In this document: positions 33,891 to 42,555 of the stretch, in pieces
Layout of the letters: each line of letters begins with the position of its first letter
Position numbering within the stretch: the first letter of the stretch is position 1
From: Planctomycetes bacterium ADurb.Bin069
GTDB lineage: Bacteria; Planctomycetota; UBA8108; UBA8890; UBA8898
Reading direction: 5' to 3'
DNA: 45,631 nucleotides
Assembly: GCA_002070955.1 (NCBI GenBank)
Contig: MWEK01000034.1
Location: 1-45,631 of the forward strand
The notes under the pieces: model-generated
What the model saw: only the letters and a program-made list of their open reading frames with translations
Database searches by the model: none
Told to the model about the DNA's origin: nothing
Made by a program: the position numbers and the translations under genes

Positions 33891-36800
33891 TTGCATCTTC
33901 GCAGGATCGATCCTGTCCTTCAAGTCCTCGGGCACTTCGGGAACGGCGGGCACATCCGCGGGCAACTCGCCGGGCGCCACGCGATCCGCCGGCGGCGGCA
34001 GCGTGATCACGACATCGGAGCAGTCTTCCGCGATCTCGACCGTCCGCGGCGGCAGCTCGCGGGACAGGTCGGGCGTCGGGCACCAGAGCCGATACTTGCC
34101 CGCCTTCAAGCCGTTGAAGCTGAAAGAGCCGTCCCGCCGGGACATGGCAACCTTCTGGATGTTGTCGGGCCCCTCGATGAGAATCGCCCGCTCGGCCTCC
34201 GGCGCGCCCTCGAAGCCGAGCACCGTGCCCGACAGGCTGAAGCCCGAGTGCATCACGATGGTGCACGTACCCTGCTCGCCGGCAGTCACGACAATCGCCG
34301 CCCTGCTGGGCCGATAGGCGTTGTGCGTGGCCTCGAGCTCCAGTTCGCCCGGAGGCAGGTTGTTCAGGGTGAAGTCGCCCTGGCCGTTCGTCGAGGTCGC
34401 GATCTCGTTCATGCGGCCCTCGATGTAACCGCCGAAGGCTTCCGCCGCGGTGGACGCGCCCTGCGACTTGGCCGCGACCAGCGCCACGCGCGCGCCCGCG
34501 ACGGGTGTCTCGCCGTCCTCCAACATCACCTTCCCCGCGACGCTGCACGCGGCCTCCAGCAGCACCTCGACCACGGCCTGCCGGCCGCTCTCGACGGTCA
34601 CGGGCACGGTGGCGGGCGCGGCACCGCGGGCGCGCACCTCGACGAGGTAGCTCCCCGCCTCGAGGCCTTCGTACCAGAACAGGCCGTCGGGGTCATCGAT
34701 CCCGCGCGGCGACTTGAGCGGCGAGTTCCAGCCCTTCTCGGCCTTGTCGATGCGCACCTGGAACGCCGTCACGATTTCCCCCGTGCCCGCGCGGCGCACG
34801 CCGCCCGCGATCGAACCCTCCGCCTGCAGAACGACCCGCACGGGATCGTCGTCGACGCGGACGTCGCCGATCTCGCGGGGCGCATAACCCTGCTTCTCGG
34901 CGATGAGGCTGTACGTGCCGTGCCGCACCTGCGCGAACTCGAACACGCCCGCAACATCGGTGGACTGCCTGGCCACCGACCCGCCCATGGCCTTCTGAAG
35001 ACTGGCCAGCGAAACGTTCCCGGCGTCGAGCAGGCGCACCGACGCAAAGGACACCGGCGCTCCGGCCGCATCGAGCACGACGCCGTTGATCGTTCCGCCC
35101 ACTTCCAGCTCGATAGTCGCCTCAGCGGCTTCGTTCGGGCGCACCTCGACCTTCGCGCTTCTCGTGATGCCGGCGCCCGCCGAGGCCGTCACCACGTACG
35201 CGCCCGGCGTGACATCGTGATAGACGAACCGCCCCTCGATATTGGAATATGCGACTTCGCCCGCCTCGGGAATCCCGAACATGGAGAGAAAGACGCCCAC
35301 GCGGGCGGCCTCGCTGCGCTCCTGCGCAGGATGCAGCCTGAGCTTGATGCGCGCAAGCGGCGTGCGGTCGCGGGCGTTGACGACGATGCCCGTGATGGCG
35401 CCGCCCGGCTCGAGCTGGAGTTCCACGAAGGGCGGCGGCGCGTCGCGGCCGATCCAGAAGGGCTCCGACTGCACCGTGGCATACCCCGGGAACGAGGCCG
35501 CGACCCTGAGCTGCGCCGGTCCGCGAAGTTGTCCGAAGCTGAAGAAGCCCTCCGCATTGCTCAAGGCCAAGCCGAGCGTGATCATGTCCATGCCGCCGAC
35601 CGGCGGCAGTTGCCCCGGAACCAGCCGGACGAAGACGCCCGCCTTGGGCCGGCCTTCCGGCGACCGCACGATGCCCTCGACCCGGATCTCGTCGCGCAAT
35701 TCCAGGACGATCTCGCGCTCCAGGTCCTTCTCGGTCAAGAAACGCTCGCGCGGGCTCAAGCCCTCCGCGCGGGCGAAAACACGGACGCTGGGCTCGCCGC
35801 GCGCCATCCGCGGCAGCTCGATCCGCGCCCGGTCGGCCGCCCGCTGGACCGCTTCCTGCCTCCGGCGGCCGCCCTCGACGCCCTGCTGCACCACACGGCT
35901 GAAGAGCATTGGATTGGCATCGGGGACCACCGGCGTCAGCACGAAAACGCCCTCTTCGTCGGTTCGCGTTTCCGCCCCGCCGCCGAAGACCTCGGCGCCC
36001 GCCACGGGTTGCTTGTCGGAGGCGCGCACGACGCGGCCGGCCAGCGTCCAGGGCTCGTCAAGCATGATCTCGACGGGCTCGCCGTCGGGCCTGACCCCCT
36101 CGGCCGTGCCCACTCCGAAACGCTGGTGCGAAGCCGCCACTTTGAACGTCGCGGCCGACTGCGCGAGCCCGGACAACGCAAACTCTCCGTTCGCATCGGT
36201 AACGGTGCGCGTGCGCCCCGTGGCGTAGCCGATGGCGCTCATGATGATCTGCATCTGGTTGCCGCTGTCCGGCAGGGCGGCGACGACCGCGCCGGCAACG
36301 GGCTCCTTGCGGCTCGTGACGACGCGGCCGCGCAGGACGTTGCCCCGGTCAAGGGCGATGTTGCCGAGATCCACGATCTGGCCGTCGCCGACGGCGACAT
36401 CCCGCGTGCACCGCAGGTAGCCGGGCGCCTCGAGGCACACCTCGTAAGCGCCGGGCCGGAGGTGCTCCCAGACGAAGGTCCCCGTCGCATCCGTCAGGAC
36501 CGAGCGGTCCTCCTCATCGAGGAGATGGCGCACGGACTCGAGGGCTTCGTTGGCGCCCGGCACCGGGATCGGGAGCTGGAACTTGTCCTCGTTGGCCACC
36601 AGGCGCACCGTCACGTTGACGACGGGCTTCTCTCCGTCGACGGCCGTGCCGCGAATCGTGCCTCCGTCCCCGAGTTGGATGATGAGCTCGCCGGTCCCGG
36701 TCGCGACATCGGGAATGCGGGCTTCGGCGTAGGACCGCGCCACGACATCCAGTTCGTACACGCCGGGGGGCAGGGTGTCGATGCGAAAGCGGCCGTCGGC

Positions 36801-37568
36801 GCCGGTCCTCCCCTCGAACGGCCCTTTCAGAAACTCGCCGTTGAGAAAGGCGAGCCCCTTGCGGATGAGTTTGCCGAGGCCCCCGAAGCCCTGGGTTTGG
36901 TAAAGGGCCAGAACCGAGGCGCCGGCCACGGCCTCGCCGCGCGGGTTGACGACCTTGCCCGCGATGGGCTCCCCGGCGCTCAAGGCGAAATCCTGCTCGC
37001 AGGGCACATCCTTGCGGATCAGCGCCGTGTCGCCCGCCTTGAAGATATGGCCGGGCCCCAGGACGAGGAAGGTGTATTCCCCGGGCGCGAGATACGCATA
37101 GGCATATCTCCCCTCGGCGTTCGTCGTCGCGGCGAAGCCGCGCGACTTGAGGCCGAGGATGTCCTGCCGGACCTGGGCCAGAAGCGCCGGGATGTCGCCC
37201 AAACCGCTCACGCTGAGGCTCTCGTACTTATGGATGAGGTCCTTCACCATCGCGAAGGGGTACGCGTTCACGGTGGCTCCGGGAAGCGGACCGCGTTCCC
37301 CGTACACCGTGCCCGCCAGGGCGGGCGGCGTGCCTTCTTCGGGTTCGTCCTCGGCTTCCTCCGGCGGCGCCGCCGCGGGGATCGCCGGGCCCTCGGCGCC
37401 GGGGACGGACCCGGGCTGCGCAACCGCGTCCGGGCGCGCGGCCGCGCGGTCGGCGGGAGCGGCCGGCCGCAGATCATCGAGGGAGGTTCCGAAGAGGAGC
37501 AACAGAACGAGCGCCGTCACGGCAACGGCCGCCACCGACGCCAGCGCGATGCGCGTGTTTCGGCTCAT
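33876..37568 (-). CDS. 1230-aa membrane-anchored protein of about eleven carboxypeptidase-regulatory repeats
   Basis: The product begins with a TM helix (IALASVAAVAVTALVLLLLFG), a Pro/Ala/Glu-rich spacer to about residue 85, and then about eleven copies of the carboxypeptidase regulatory-like (CarboxypepD_reg) beta-sandwich. Each has a G-x-V opening, a PVAGA-type strand, a TDxxGxF segment and an L-PGxYxL strand ending in GY or similar. Examples are GKVVNPRGEAVAGASVLAL, TGADGRFRIDTLPPGVYEL and STDVAGVFEFAQVRHGTYSL. Such repeats bind nothing known and are found in surface and secreted proteins. ATG 37568 is preceded by AAGGAG with five bases; a GTG six bases earlier would overlap that site. It is the first gene of the minus-strand cluster, followed 15 bp later by the pterin genes. 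Role unknown. Confidence 0.85.
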   Translation of the reverse strand: MSRNTRIALASVAAVAVTALVLLLLFGTSLDDLRPAAPADRAAARPDAVAQPGSVPGAEGPAIPAAAPPEEAEDEPEEGTPPALAGTVYGERGPLPGATVNAYPFAMVKDLIHKYESLSVSGLGDIPALLAQVRQDILGLKSRGFAATTNAEGRYAYAYLAPGEYTFLVLGPGHIFKAGDTALIRKDVPCEQDFALSAGEPIAGKVVNPRGEAVAGASVLALYQTQGFGGLGKLIRKGLAFLNGEFLKGPFEGRTGADGRFRIDTLPPGVYELDVVARSYAEARIPDVATGTGELIIQLGDGGTIRGTAVDGEKPVVNVTVRLVANEDKFQLPIPVPGANEALESVRHLLDEEDRSVLTDATGTFVWEHLRPGAYEVCLEAPGYLRCTRDVAVGDGQIVDLGNIALDRGNVLRGRVVTSRKEPVAGAVVAALPDSGNQMQIIMSAIGYATGRTRTVTDANGEFALSGLAQSAATFKVAASHQRFGVGTAEGVRPDGEPVEIMLDEPWTLAGRVVRASDKQPVAGAEVFGGGAETRTDEEGVFVLTPVVPDANPMLFSRVVQQGVEGGRRRQEAVQRAADRARIELPRMARGEPSVRVFARAEGLSPRERFLTEKDLEREIVLELRDEIRVEGIVRSPEGRPKAGVFVRLVPGQLPPVGGMDMITLGLALSNAEGFFSFGQLRGPAQLRVAASFPGYATVQSEPFWIGRDAPPPFVELQLEPGGAITGIVVNARDRTPLARIKLRLHPAQERSEAARVGVFLSMFGIPEAGEVAYSNIEGRFVYHDVTPGAYVVTASAGAGITRSAKVEVRPNEAAEATIELEVGGTINGVVLDAAGAPVSFASVRLLDAGNVSLASLQKAMGGSVARQSTDVAGVFEFAQVRHGTYSLIAEKQGYAPREIGDVRVDDDPVRVVLQAEGSIAGGVRRAGTGEIVTAFQVRIDKAEKGWNSPLKSPRGIDDPDGLFWYEGLEAGSYLVEVRARGAAPATVPVTVESGRQAVVEVLLEAACSVAGKVMLEDGETPVAGARVALVAAKSQGASTAAEAFGGYIEGRMNEIATSTNGQGDFTLNNLPPGELELEATHNAYRPSRAAIVVTAGEQGTCTIVMHSGFSLSGTVLGFEGAPEAERAILIEGPDNIQKVAMSRRDGSFSFNGLKAGKYRLWCPTPDLSRELPPRTVEIAEDCSDVVITLPPPADRVAPGELPADVPAVPEVPEDLKDRIDPAKMQPGIR

Positions 37569-37691
37569 GCGCACTCCTTGGAAAGAAACCGATTCGGGAC
37601 GGCGATCCGCGGGGAACGGCCGCCTACGTCCAGTGTACCTCTTTCATACCCGCGGCACCGTGAAATGTTTCGCGGCGGCGGAAAGGCCGGA

Positions 37692-37720
37692 TTGCCGCCC
37701 CGCCGCGGCGCGATTATAAT
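37692..37720 (+). promoter_or_regulatory. Promoter for the leader ORF and glycosyltransferase fusion
   Basis: TTGCCG (37692-37697), 17 bp, and perfect TATAAT (37715-37720). The start would be near 37727, only a few bases before the AGGAGG at 37731. It is divergent from the repeat-protein gene. Confidence 0.65.
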
Positions 37721-37744
37721 ACCGCCGAACAGGAGGGCGAAATC

Positions 37745-37837
37745 ATGCCGGCGGATGCACGACCCTTTGGGAGAATCCCCGGCGCGCGCTTCCTCCCGCT
37801 CCCCGCGCAGCCGCGCCCAAGCGCCTCCATGGAGTGA
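37745..37837 (+). CDS. 30-codon leader ORF before the glycosyltransferase fusion
   Basis: ATG 37745 follows AGGAGGGCGAAATC, the best ribosome-binding site in the vicinity, and 30 codons run to TGA 37835-37837. The peptide begins MPADARPFGRIPGARFLPL and ends PSASME. Its stop overlaps the region holding the next gene's GGAG, and that gene starts at 37840, two bases after. The peptide is Pro- and Arg-rich and has no regulatory codon run, so it may serve translational coupling instead of attenuation. It might be spurious, but its placement is precise. Confidence 0.4.
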   Translation: MPADARPFGRIPGARFLPLPAQPRPSASME

Positions 37838-37839
37838 CC

Positions 37840-39165
37840 ATGCCCGCCGCCGAGTGTCTCATCCTCTTCACGCGCTATCCCGAGCCGGGCACGACGAAAA
37901 CCCGGCTCGTTCCCGTGCTGGGCAAGGAGGGCGCCGCGCGGCTCCAGCGCCGCATGACGGAGCGCACGGCGGCGGCGGCCCGCGCCCTCGCGCGCGCCCG
38001 CGGCGCGGCGGTGCGCGTGGCCTTCTCGGGCGGCGATGCGGCGCGCATGCGGCGCTGGCTCGGGAATTCGGTCACCTTCGCGCCGCAGGCGGGCGCCGAT
38101 CTCGGCGAGCGCATGCTCCATGCCCTGAAGGAGGCCTTCGCCGCCGGCCACCGCCGCGTCGTCCTGGCGGGCACCGACTGCCCGGAGCTGGGGACGACCG
38201 TGCTGGCCGACGCCTTCGACGCGCTGCCCGGCCACGACCTCGTCCTCGGGCCCGCCTGCGACGGGGGATACTACCTGATCGGCATGAAGCGCGCCATTCC
38301 CGCGCTCTTCACGGGCATCCCCTGGAGCACGAGCGCGGTGTTCGAGCGGACGCGCGCCGCGGCCGAGGGGCTGCGCGTCGCGTGCACTCCGGCGCTCAGC
38401 GATGTCGATTGCCCCGAGGATCTCGCCGTTTGGCAGCGCGTGAACCGCCGGCCGCTGCCGCCCCGCCCCGGGGCGCGAATTGCGGTGGTGATTCCGGCCT
38501 ACAACGAAGCGGAACGTATCGAGGCCGCGATCGTCCGAGCCCGAACGGCGCCCGACGTGCAGGTCGTCGTCGCCGACGGCGGAAGCACCGATGCGACCGC
38601 CGCCATCGCCGCGCGAAGCGGGGCGCTGGTCGTCCGCAGCGCGCGCTGCCGCGCCGTCCAGAGCAACGCGGGCGCCGCCGCGGCGATCACCGCCGGCGCC
38701 GAGATTCTCCTCTTCCTTCACGCCGACACGCTGCTGCCCCAGGGCTACGACGGCACGTTGCGGGCCCTTCTCGCGCGGCCGGGCACCGCGGCGGGCGCCT
38801 TCAGGTTGAGTATCGAGGGGGACGCGCCGTCGTTGCGCTGCATCGCGGCCTGCGCCAATTGGAGAGCGCGCGCCTTGGCCCTCCCCTACGGCGACCAGGG
38901 GATTTTTCTCACGGCGGCCTTCTTCCGCGCCATGGGCGCCTTTCCGCCCATACCGATCATGGAGGACTTCGTCTTCGTCCGGCGCCTCGCGCGGCGCGGC
39001 CGCATCGCCATCGCCGACGCCGCCGTCACCACGTCCGCGCGCCGCTGGCGGGCGCTCGGCCCGCTCAGGACGACGCTGATAACCCAGGCCGTGATCCTCG
39101 GCTGGTTTCTCGGCATCGCGCCCGCGACGCTGGCCGCGTGGTACTGGCGGCGGCGGCGCCCCTGA
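37840..39165 (+). CDS. Fused DUF2064/CofC-like transferase and GT2 glycosyltransferase
   Basis: The 441-residue protein joins two domains that are usually separate neighbouring genes. Residues 1-205 are the TIGR04282/DUF2064 nucleotidyl-transferase-like domain: ECLILFTRYPEPGTTKTRL, then GTDCPEL and LGPACDGGYYLIGMK. Residues 213-441 are a TIGR04283-type GT2: IAVVIPAYNEAERIEAAI, VVVADGGSTDAT, LLFLHADTLLPQGYD and MEDFVFVRRLARRG, with a TM tail (VILGWFLGIAPATLAAWYW). Stand-alone pairs are associated with radical-SAM selenodomain and arsenosugar genes; no such gene is near. The substrate is unknown. ATG 37840 is preceded by GGAG at 37831-37834 and lies beside the stop of the leader ORF. It converges with the GH36-like gene. 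Confidence 0.87.
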   Translation: MPAAECLILFTRYPEPGTTKTRLVPVLGKEGAARLQRRMTERTAAAARALARARGAAVRVAFSGGDAARMRRWLGNSVTFAPQAGADLGERMLHALKEAFAAGHRRVVLAGTDCPELGTTVLADAFDALPGHDLVLGPACDGGYYLIGMKRAIPALFTGIPWSTSAVFERTRAAAEGLRVACTPALSDVDCPEDLAVWQRVNRRPLPPRPGARIAVVIPAYNEAERIEAAIVRARTAPDVQVVVADGGSTDATAAIAARSGALVVRSARCRAVQSNAGAAAAITAGAEILLFLHADTLLPQGYDGTLRALLARPGTAAGAFRLSIEGDAPSLRCIAACANWRARALALPYGDQGIFLTAAFFRAMGAFPPIPIMEDFVFVRRLARRGRIAIADAAVTTSARRWRALGPLRTTLITQAVILGWFLGIAPATLAAWYWRRRRP

Positions 39166-39177
39166 CGGCCGCCGCCG

Positions 39178-42100
39178 CTACCGCGCCGGCGGCTCGGCGG
39201 ACTCCTTCGCGAGGGCCGCCGCCTCCTCGGGCGACAGCGCGCGCCGCCAGAGGCGGACGTCCGACAAGCAACCGCGGAAGAACCGGCCGGAATGGTAGCC
39301 CTGGCCGAGCTTGAAGTTCTGGGCGGGATTGGGCGCGATCGGGCCTTGGACGGCCGCTCGGCTTTTCTGAACCCCGTCCAGGTAGAAGACGGCCGCCCGG
39401 CCGTCGCAGACGATGCCGACGTGCTGCCATTTGTCGGCGGCCAGTTGAACCGGCCCGACCCCCTGCCAGCGCTTTCCGTCCCCGTAGCCGAAGCCGTAGC
39501 AATTCGTGCGGGTCCCGTCTTGCTGCAGGCTGATCCCGACGAAGGGCTCGCCGTGGTTGCCGAAGATGTCGGCGTATACGCCCTGCGTCGCGGCGGGGTT
39601 CACCCACAAGGTGATCGAGAAAGGCATGGCGAGCTCGGGGAAATGGGTGTCGGCCTCGATGTAGGCGCCGTTGCCGTCGAGGCCGACCACCGTGCCCCGC
39701 GCGCTCTCCGCCCACGCCGCGCCTCCGGCCGGACTCGTCAGCACCGCGTCGTGCCCGTTGCCCGAGGAGTCGAAGGCCGTGTCGCCCGCGCCTTCGTCCA
39801 GCTTCCACCACGCGTGAAGATCGAGGCGTTGGAACGTCGCCCGCGCGCCGGGCGCCGCCGCGTTCGGTTGGCGCGCGCGGTCTCTGACGCCCTCCACCGC
39901 CAGCGTGTACCGCACGCCCTCGGCAAGGGGCGACACGGCGAGGACGACGGACCGCGGATCGGCGGCCAGCGCCGCCGAGAACACGCGCACGCCGGGATCG
40001 ATGCGGTAGTTCGCGGCTCTTTCGGCGCTCGCCTGCTCAACCGGCTCGTCGAAGCGCACCGTCACCTTTTCCGCCGTCCCCGCGCCGGCGCCCAGGATCC
40101 TCGGGCCGGCGGTGTCGGCGGGCCTGACCGTCACGGCGACGGCGGCGGCATCGTGCTTGCCCCGCGAATCCGTCACCTTCAACGTCGCCAGATACGTTCC
40201 GGGGGCTTCGTAGGCGTGCGCCGCCCTCCGCCCGGCTCCCTCGGCGCCATCGCCGAAGGTCCAAACAAAGTCGCGCGCCTCGCCCCGCGAGTCCTCCCCG
40301 GAAAACGCGACGACCTCGCCCGCCTCGCAACACGCCGGCGCCGCCGACGCCACCGCCGCCAGGCCGTCTATCCGCCGGTAGAAGATCAACGCGGCCTGGG
40401 GTCTGTCAGGCAGATTCACCGGCAGGCCCTCGTCCAGCAGGACGCGCCCCAGGCGGCGCGTCGCGAAATCGAGATCGGCGTCCTTGAATTCGTACACCGC
40501 CTCGGGTTCGAGACCTCGGGGCCGGAGAAGCTGAGTCTCGGTTCGGCTGCGCGGGCGCCGGAACGCCTCCACGATGCCGTCGCCTCGCTCCGGACGATTG
40601 AACTGCCAGGCGATCCAGGCATCCTCGGAGATGCAGTAGGGCGCGAGGGGGTAATAGTCGCCCCAGTAGTACGGCGTCGCCAGGCGCGTCTCGACGGCGA
40701 GCTTTCTGAGAAGATCGTAGTCCAAGTCGCCGCGCCGCAGGTCGTAGCCCAGGACGACGCTCAGGGCGCGGCCGCTGCGAATCGCGTAGGCGTCCACCGT
40801 GTCCACCGGCAGCGTGTTCGAGCCGAAGTACGGAATCCACTTGAAGAGACTGTGGTGAAAGGCCTGCTTGACCGCGAGGTGCGCATAGTTGTAGTCGGTG
40901 GGATGGAGGGGCACGGCGCGGCGCATCGTCTCGAGATCGTTGCGCCGGCCGCCGGAGGCGCAACTGTCGATGACTAGATTCGGGTGCCGCGCGCGCAGGG
41001 CGTCCCAGTAGGCCAGGTAGCCCTGAATATGCAGGTTCTCCGTCATGCCGCGGCGGTCGGGCGCATCGTTGCGCCGCCAGAACTCCAGGGGATCCATGTT
41101 GAAATCCTGCCGATAGAGATCGATCCCCTGCTCCCTGAGGACGCGATCCACATGGCCGGTGAGCCACGCGCGCGCCTCGGGGTTGCCCAGGTAGAGCAGC
41201 GTGCCGCCGAGCAGCCACTCCGGGTGGTTCTCCGCCAGCCAGGTCCCGCCGGCCACGCGCTCGGGCTCGAACCAGACGAGCGTCTTCACGCCTCGCGCGC
41301 GGGCGTGGTCGCTGATCGCCCGCAGGCCCCGCGGGAAACGCCGCAGGTCGGGTTCCCAAGTGCCCGTCTGCGGCCAACCGTTGCAGGGGTACCAGCCGGC
41401 ATCCATCCACCAGTAGTCGATGGGGATGCGCTCCTCGAGGTAGCGGTCGATGAAGTACTTCTGGTTCTCCTCGTGCGCGTCGCACATCTCGTTGAACTCC
41501 CCCGACGTGTTGCCGGGCATGATCGGCGCGGGGAGGCGGCCGTCGGCGGTCCGCGGCAGATTGTGGTGGATCATCCAACGCCGCCAAAGGTTCTGGGCGC
41601 GATCGAGATCCTCGCCTTCCCAGAAGAGGAGCGCCGTGAGCGGCGTTCGAATGCGCTCTCCCGGCCGGAGCACGAGGCGCGTCAGCTCCTGCCCGGCGAC
41701 GATGCGAAGACTCCGGCCGGCGTCCCGCGTGAACGTCGCGGCCCACTGCCCCGGCCAGCCCACGGCGATGAAGACGCCGCCGCCCGGCATCGTCAGGTTG
41801 TAGTAGGGGAAGACGCCGTTCGTGCCGCGCCCGCCCCAGGGGGCGAAACGCAGCGCGGCCCCGGGGCCGAGGGTCGACTCCAGCGGCTCGTAGAGGTCGG
41901 GCGCACAGGTGTCGCCCTTGTAGTGCTTCAGGGTGAACTCGCCCTGCGGGCCGCGCTCGAACACCGCGTCGAGCCCCTGGACGTTCTCGAGGATGGGCGC
42001 CGGCTCCCGGCCCTCGTTTTCGAAGTGGACGGTCCACTCGACGGCGGGGAAGTCGGCGTACACCACCGCCGCGCAGGTGATCTTGAGGCCTGTCTTGGCG

Positions 42101-42375
42101 TCCCTCCAGGTCAGCACGCGCTGCCGCCGACCCTCGCCGCGCGCGCCGTCTTCGACTTCGCGCGGCCACGCGGCAAGCAGCCTCTCCGACGAGGCGCCGT
42201 CCAGATTGAACGCAAAAAGCGCCCGAGCCTCCGCCGCGGGCGCCTGCGCTCCGAGGTCGAGAACGCTCCCTTCCAACCAGCCATCGCGGCGTTGGATCTC
42301 GCCGGGGTTCGCCGTCGCCCCATGCACCGCCAGAGCCGACGCGAGCGCGCACGCGCAGACACCCAAGCGCTTCAT
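39178..42375 (-). CDS. Secreted GH36-like alpha-galactosidase with PKD, Ig-like and LamG modules
   Basis: The 1065-residue protein starts with a signal peptide (MKRLGVCACALASALAVHGATA), followed by an N-terminal beta-supersandwich (to about 280) and a GH36/clan GH-D TIM barrel (285-600). The barrel has DYWWMDAGWYP, LVWFEPERVAGG, the nucleophile region YRQDFN (Asp424) and the acid/base motif SCASGGRRND (Asp480). C-terminal modules follow: PKD (about 680-760, FVWTFGDGAEG, AHAYEAPGTYLATLKV), an SbsA-like Ig domain (about 765-850) and a LamG lectin fold (about 860-1050, GKRWQGVGPVQLAADKWQHVG). It probably cleaves alpha-galactosides or related sugars outside the cell. ATG 42375 follows AAGGAGGGACGGGA. 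Confidence 0.9.
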   Translation of the reverse strand: MKRLGVCACALASALAVHGATANPGEIQRRDGWLEGSVLDLGAQAPAAEARALFAFNLDGASSERLLAAWPREVEDGARGEGRRQRVLTWRDAKTGLKITCAAVVYADFPAVEWTVHFENEGREPAPILENVQGLDAVFERGPQGEFTLKHYKGDTCAPDLYEPLESTLGPGAALRFAPWGGRGTNGVFPYYNLTMPGGGVFIAVGWPGQWAATFTRDAGRSLRIVAGQELTRLVLRPGERIRTPLTALLFWEGEDLDRAQNLWRRWMIHHNLPRTADGRLPAPIMPGNTSGEFNEMCDAHEENQKYFIDRYLEERIPIDYWWMDAGWYPCNGWPQTGTWEPDLRRFPRGLRAISDHARARGVKTLVWFEPERVAGGTWLAENHPEWLLGGTLLYLGNPEARAWLTGHVDRVLREQGIDLYRQDFNMDPLEFWRRNDAPDRRGMTENLHIQGYLAYWDALRARHPNLVIDSCASGGRRNDLETMRRAVPLHPTDYNYAHLAVKQAFHHSLFKWIPYFGSNTLPVDTVDAYAIRSGRALSVVLGYDLRRGDLDYDLLRKLAVETRLATPYYWGDYYPLAPYCISEDAWIAWQFNRPERGDGIVEAFRRPRSRTETQLLRPRGLEPEAVYEFKDADLDFATRRLGRVLLDEGLPVNLPDRPQAALIFYRRIDGLAAVASAAPACCEAGEVVAFSGEDSRGEARDFVWTFGDGAEGAGRRAAHAYEAPGTYLATLKVTDSRGKHDAAAVAVTVRPADTAGPRILGAGAGTAEKVTVRFDEPVEQASAERAANYRIDPGVRVFSAALAADPRSVVLAVSPLAEGVRYTLAVEGVRDRARQPNAAAPGARATFQRLDLHAWWKLDEGAGDTAFDSSGNGHDAVLTSPAGGAAWAESARGTVVGLDGNGAYIEADTHFPELAMPFSITLWVNPAATQGVYADIFGNHGEPFVGISLQQDGTRTNCYGFGYGDGKRWQGVGPVQLAADKWQHVGIVCDGRAAVFYLDGVQKSRAAVQGPIAPNPAQNFKLGQGYHSGRFFRGCLSDVRLWRRALSPEEAAALAKESAEPPAR

Positions 42376-42512
42376 TCCCGTCCCTCCTTGTGATCCGAGC
42401 GCCGACAAGAAAAGGCGCGGCCCGAAGACCCCGCCGCTTACACTTTAGACGCGGCCTGATGCGGTGTCAATCGCCCGCGCGGGGCCCGATGGCGGCGTGG
42501 ACGGCCGGAGCC

Positions 42513-42518
42513 TACAAT
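42513..42518 (+). promoter_or_regulatory. -10 element before the beta-propeller gene
   Basis: TACAAT at 42513-42518 lies 37 bases before the ATG at 42556. A -35 (TGGCGG near 42490) is poor, so the call is tentative. Confidence 0.35.
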
Positions 42519-42555
42519 AGCTAAACGCCGCCCTGGCGTGATTCGAGGAAGGACC

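Noticed and set aside
33738..39314. Plus-strand open frame of 1858 codons
   Set aside because: It runs antisense through the minus-strand repeat-protein gene and across the glycosyltransferase fusion. Its length is a result of very high GC and codon bias; it has no ribosome-binding site or recognisable domain.
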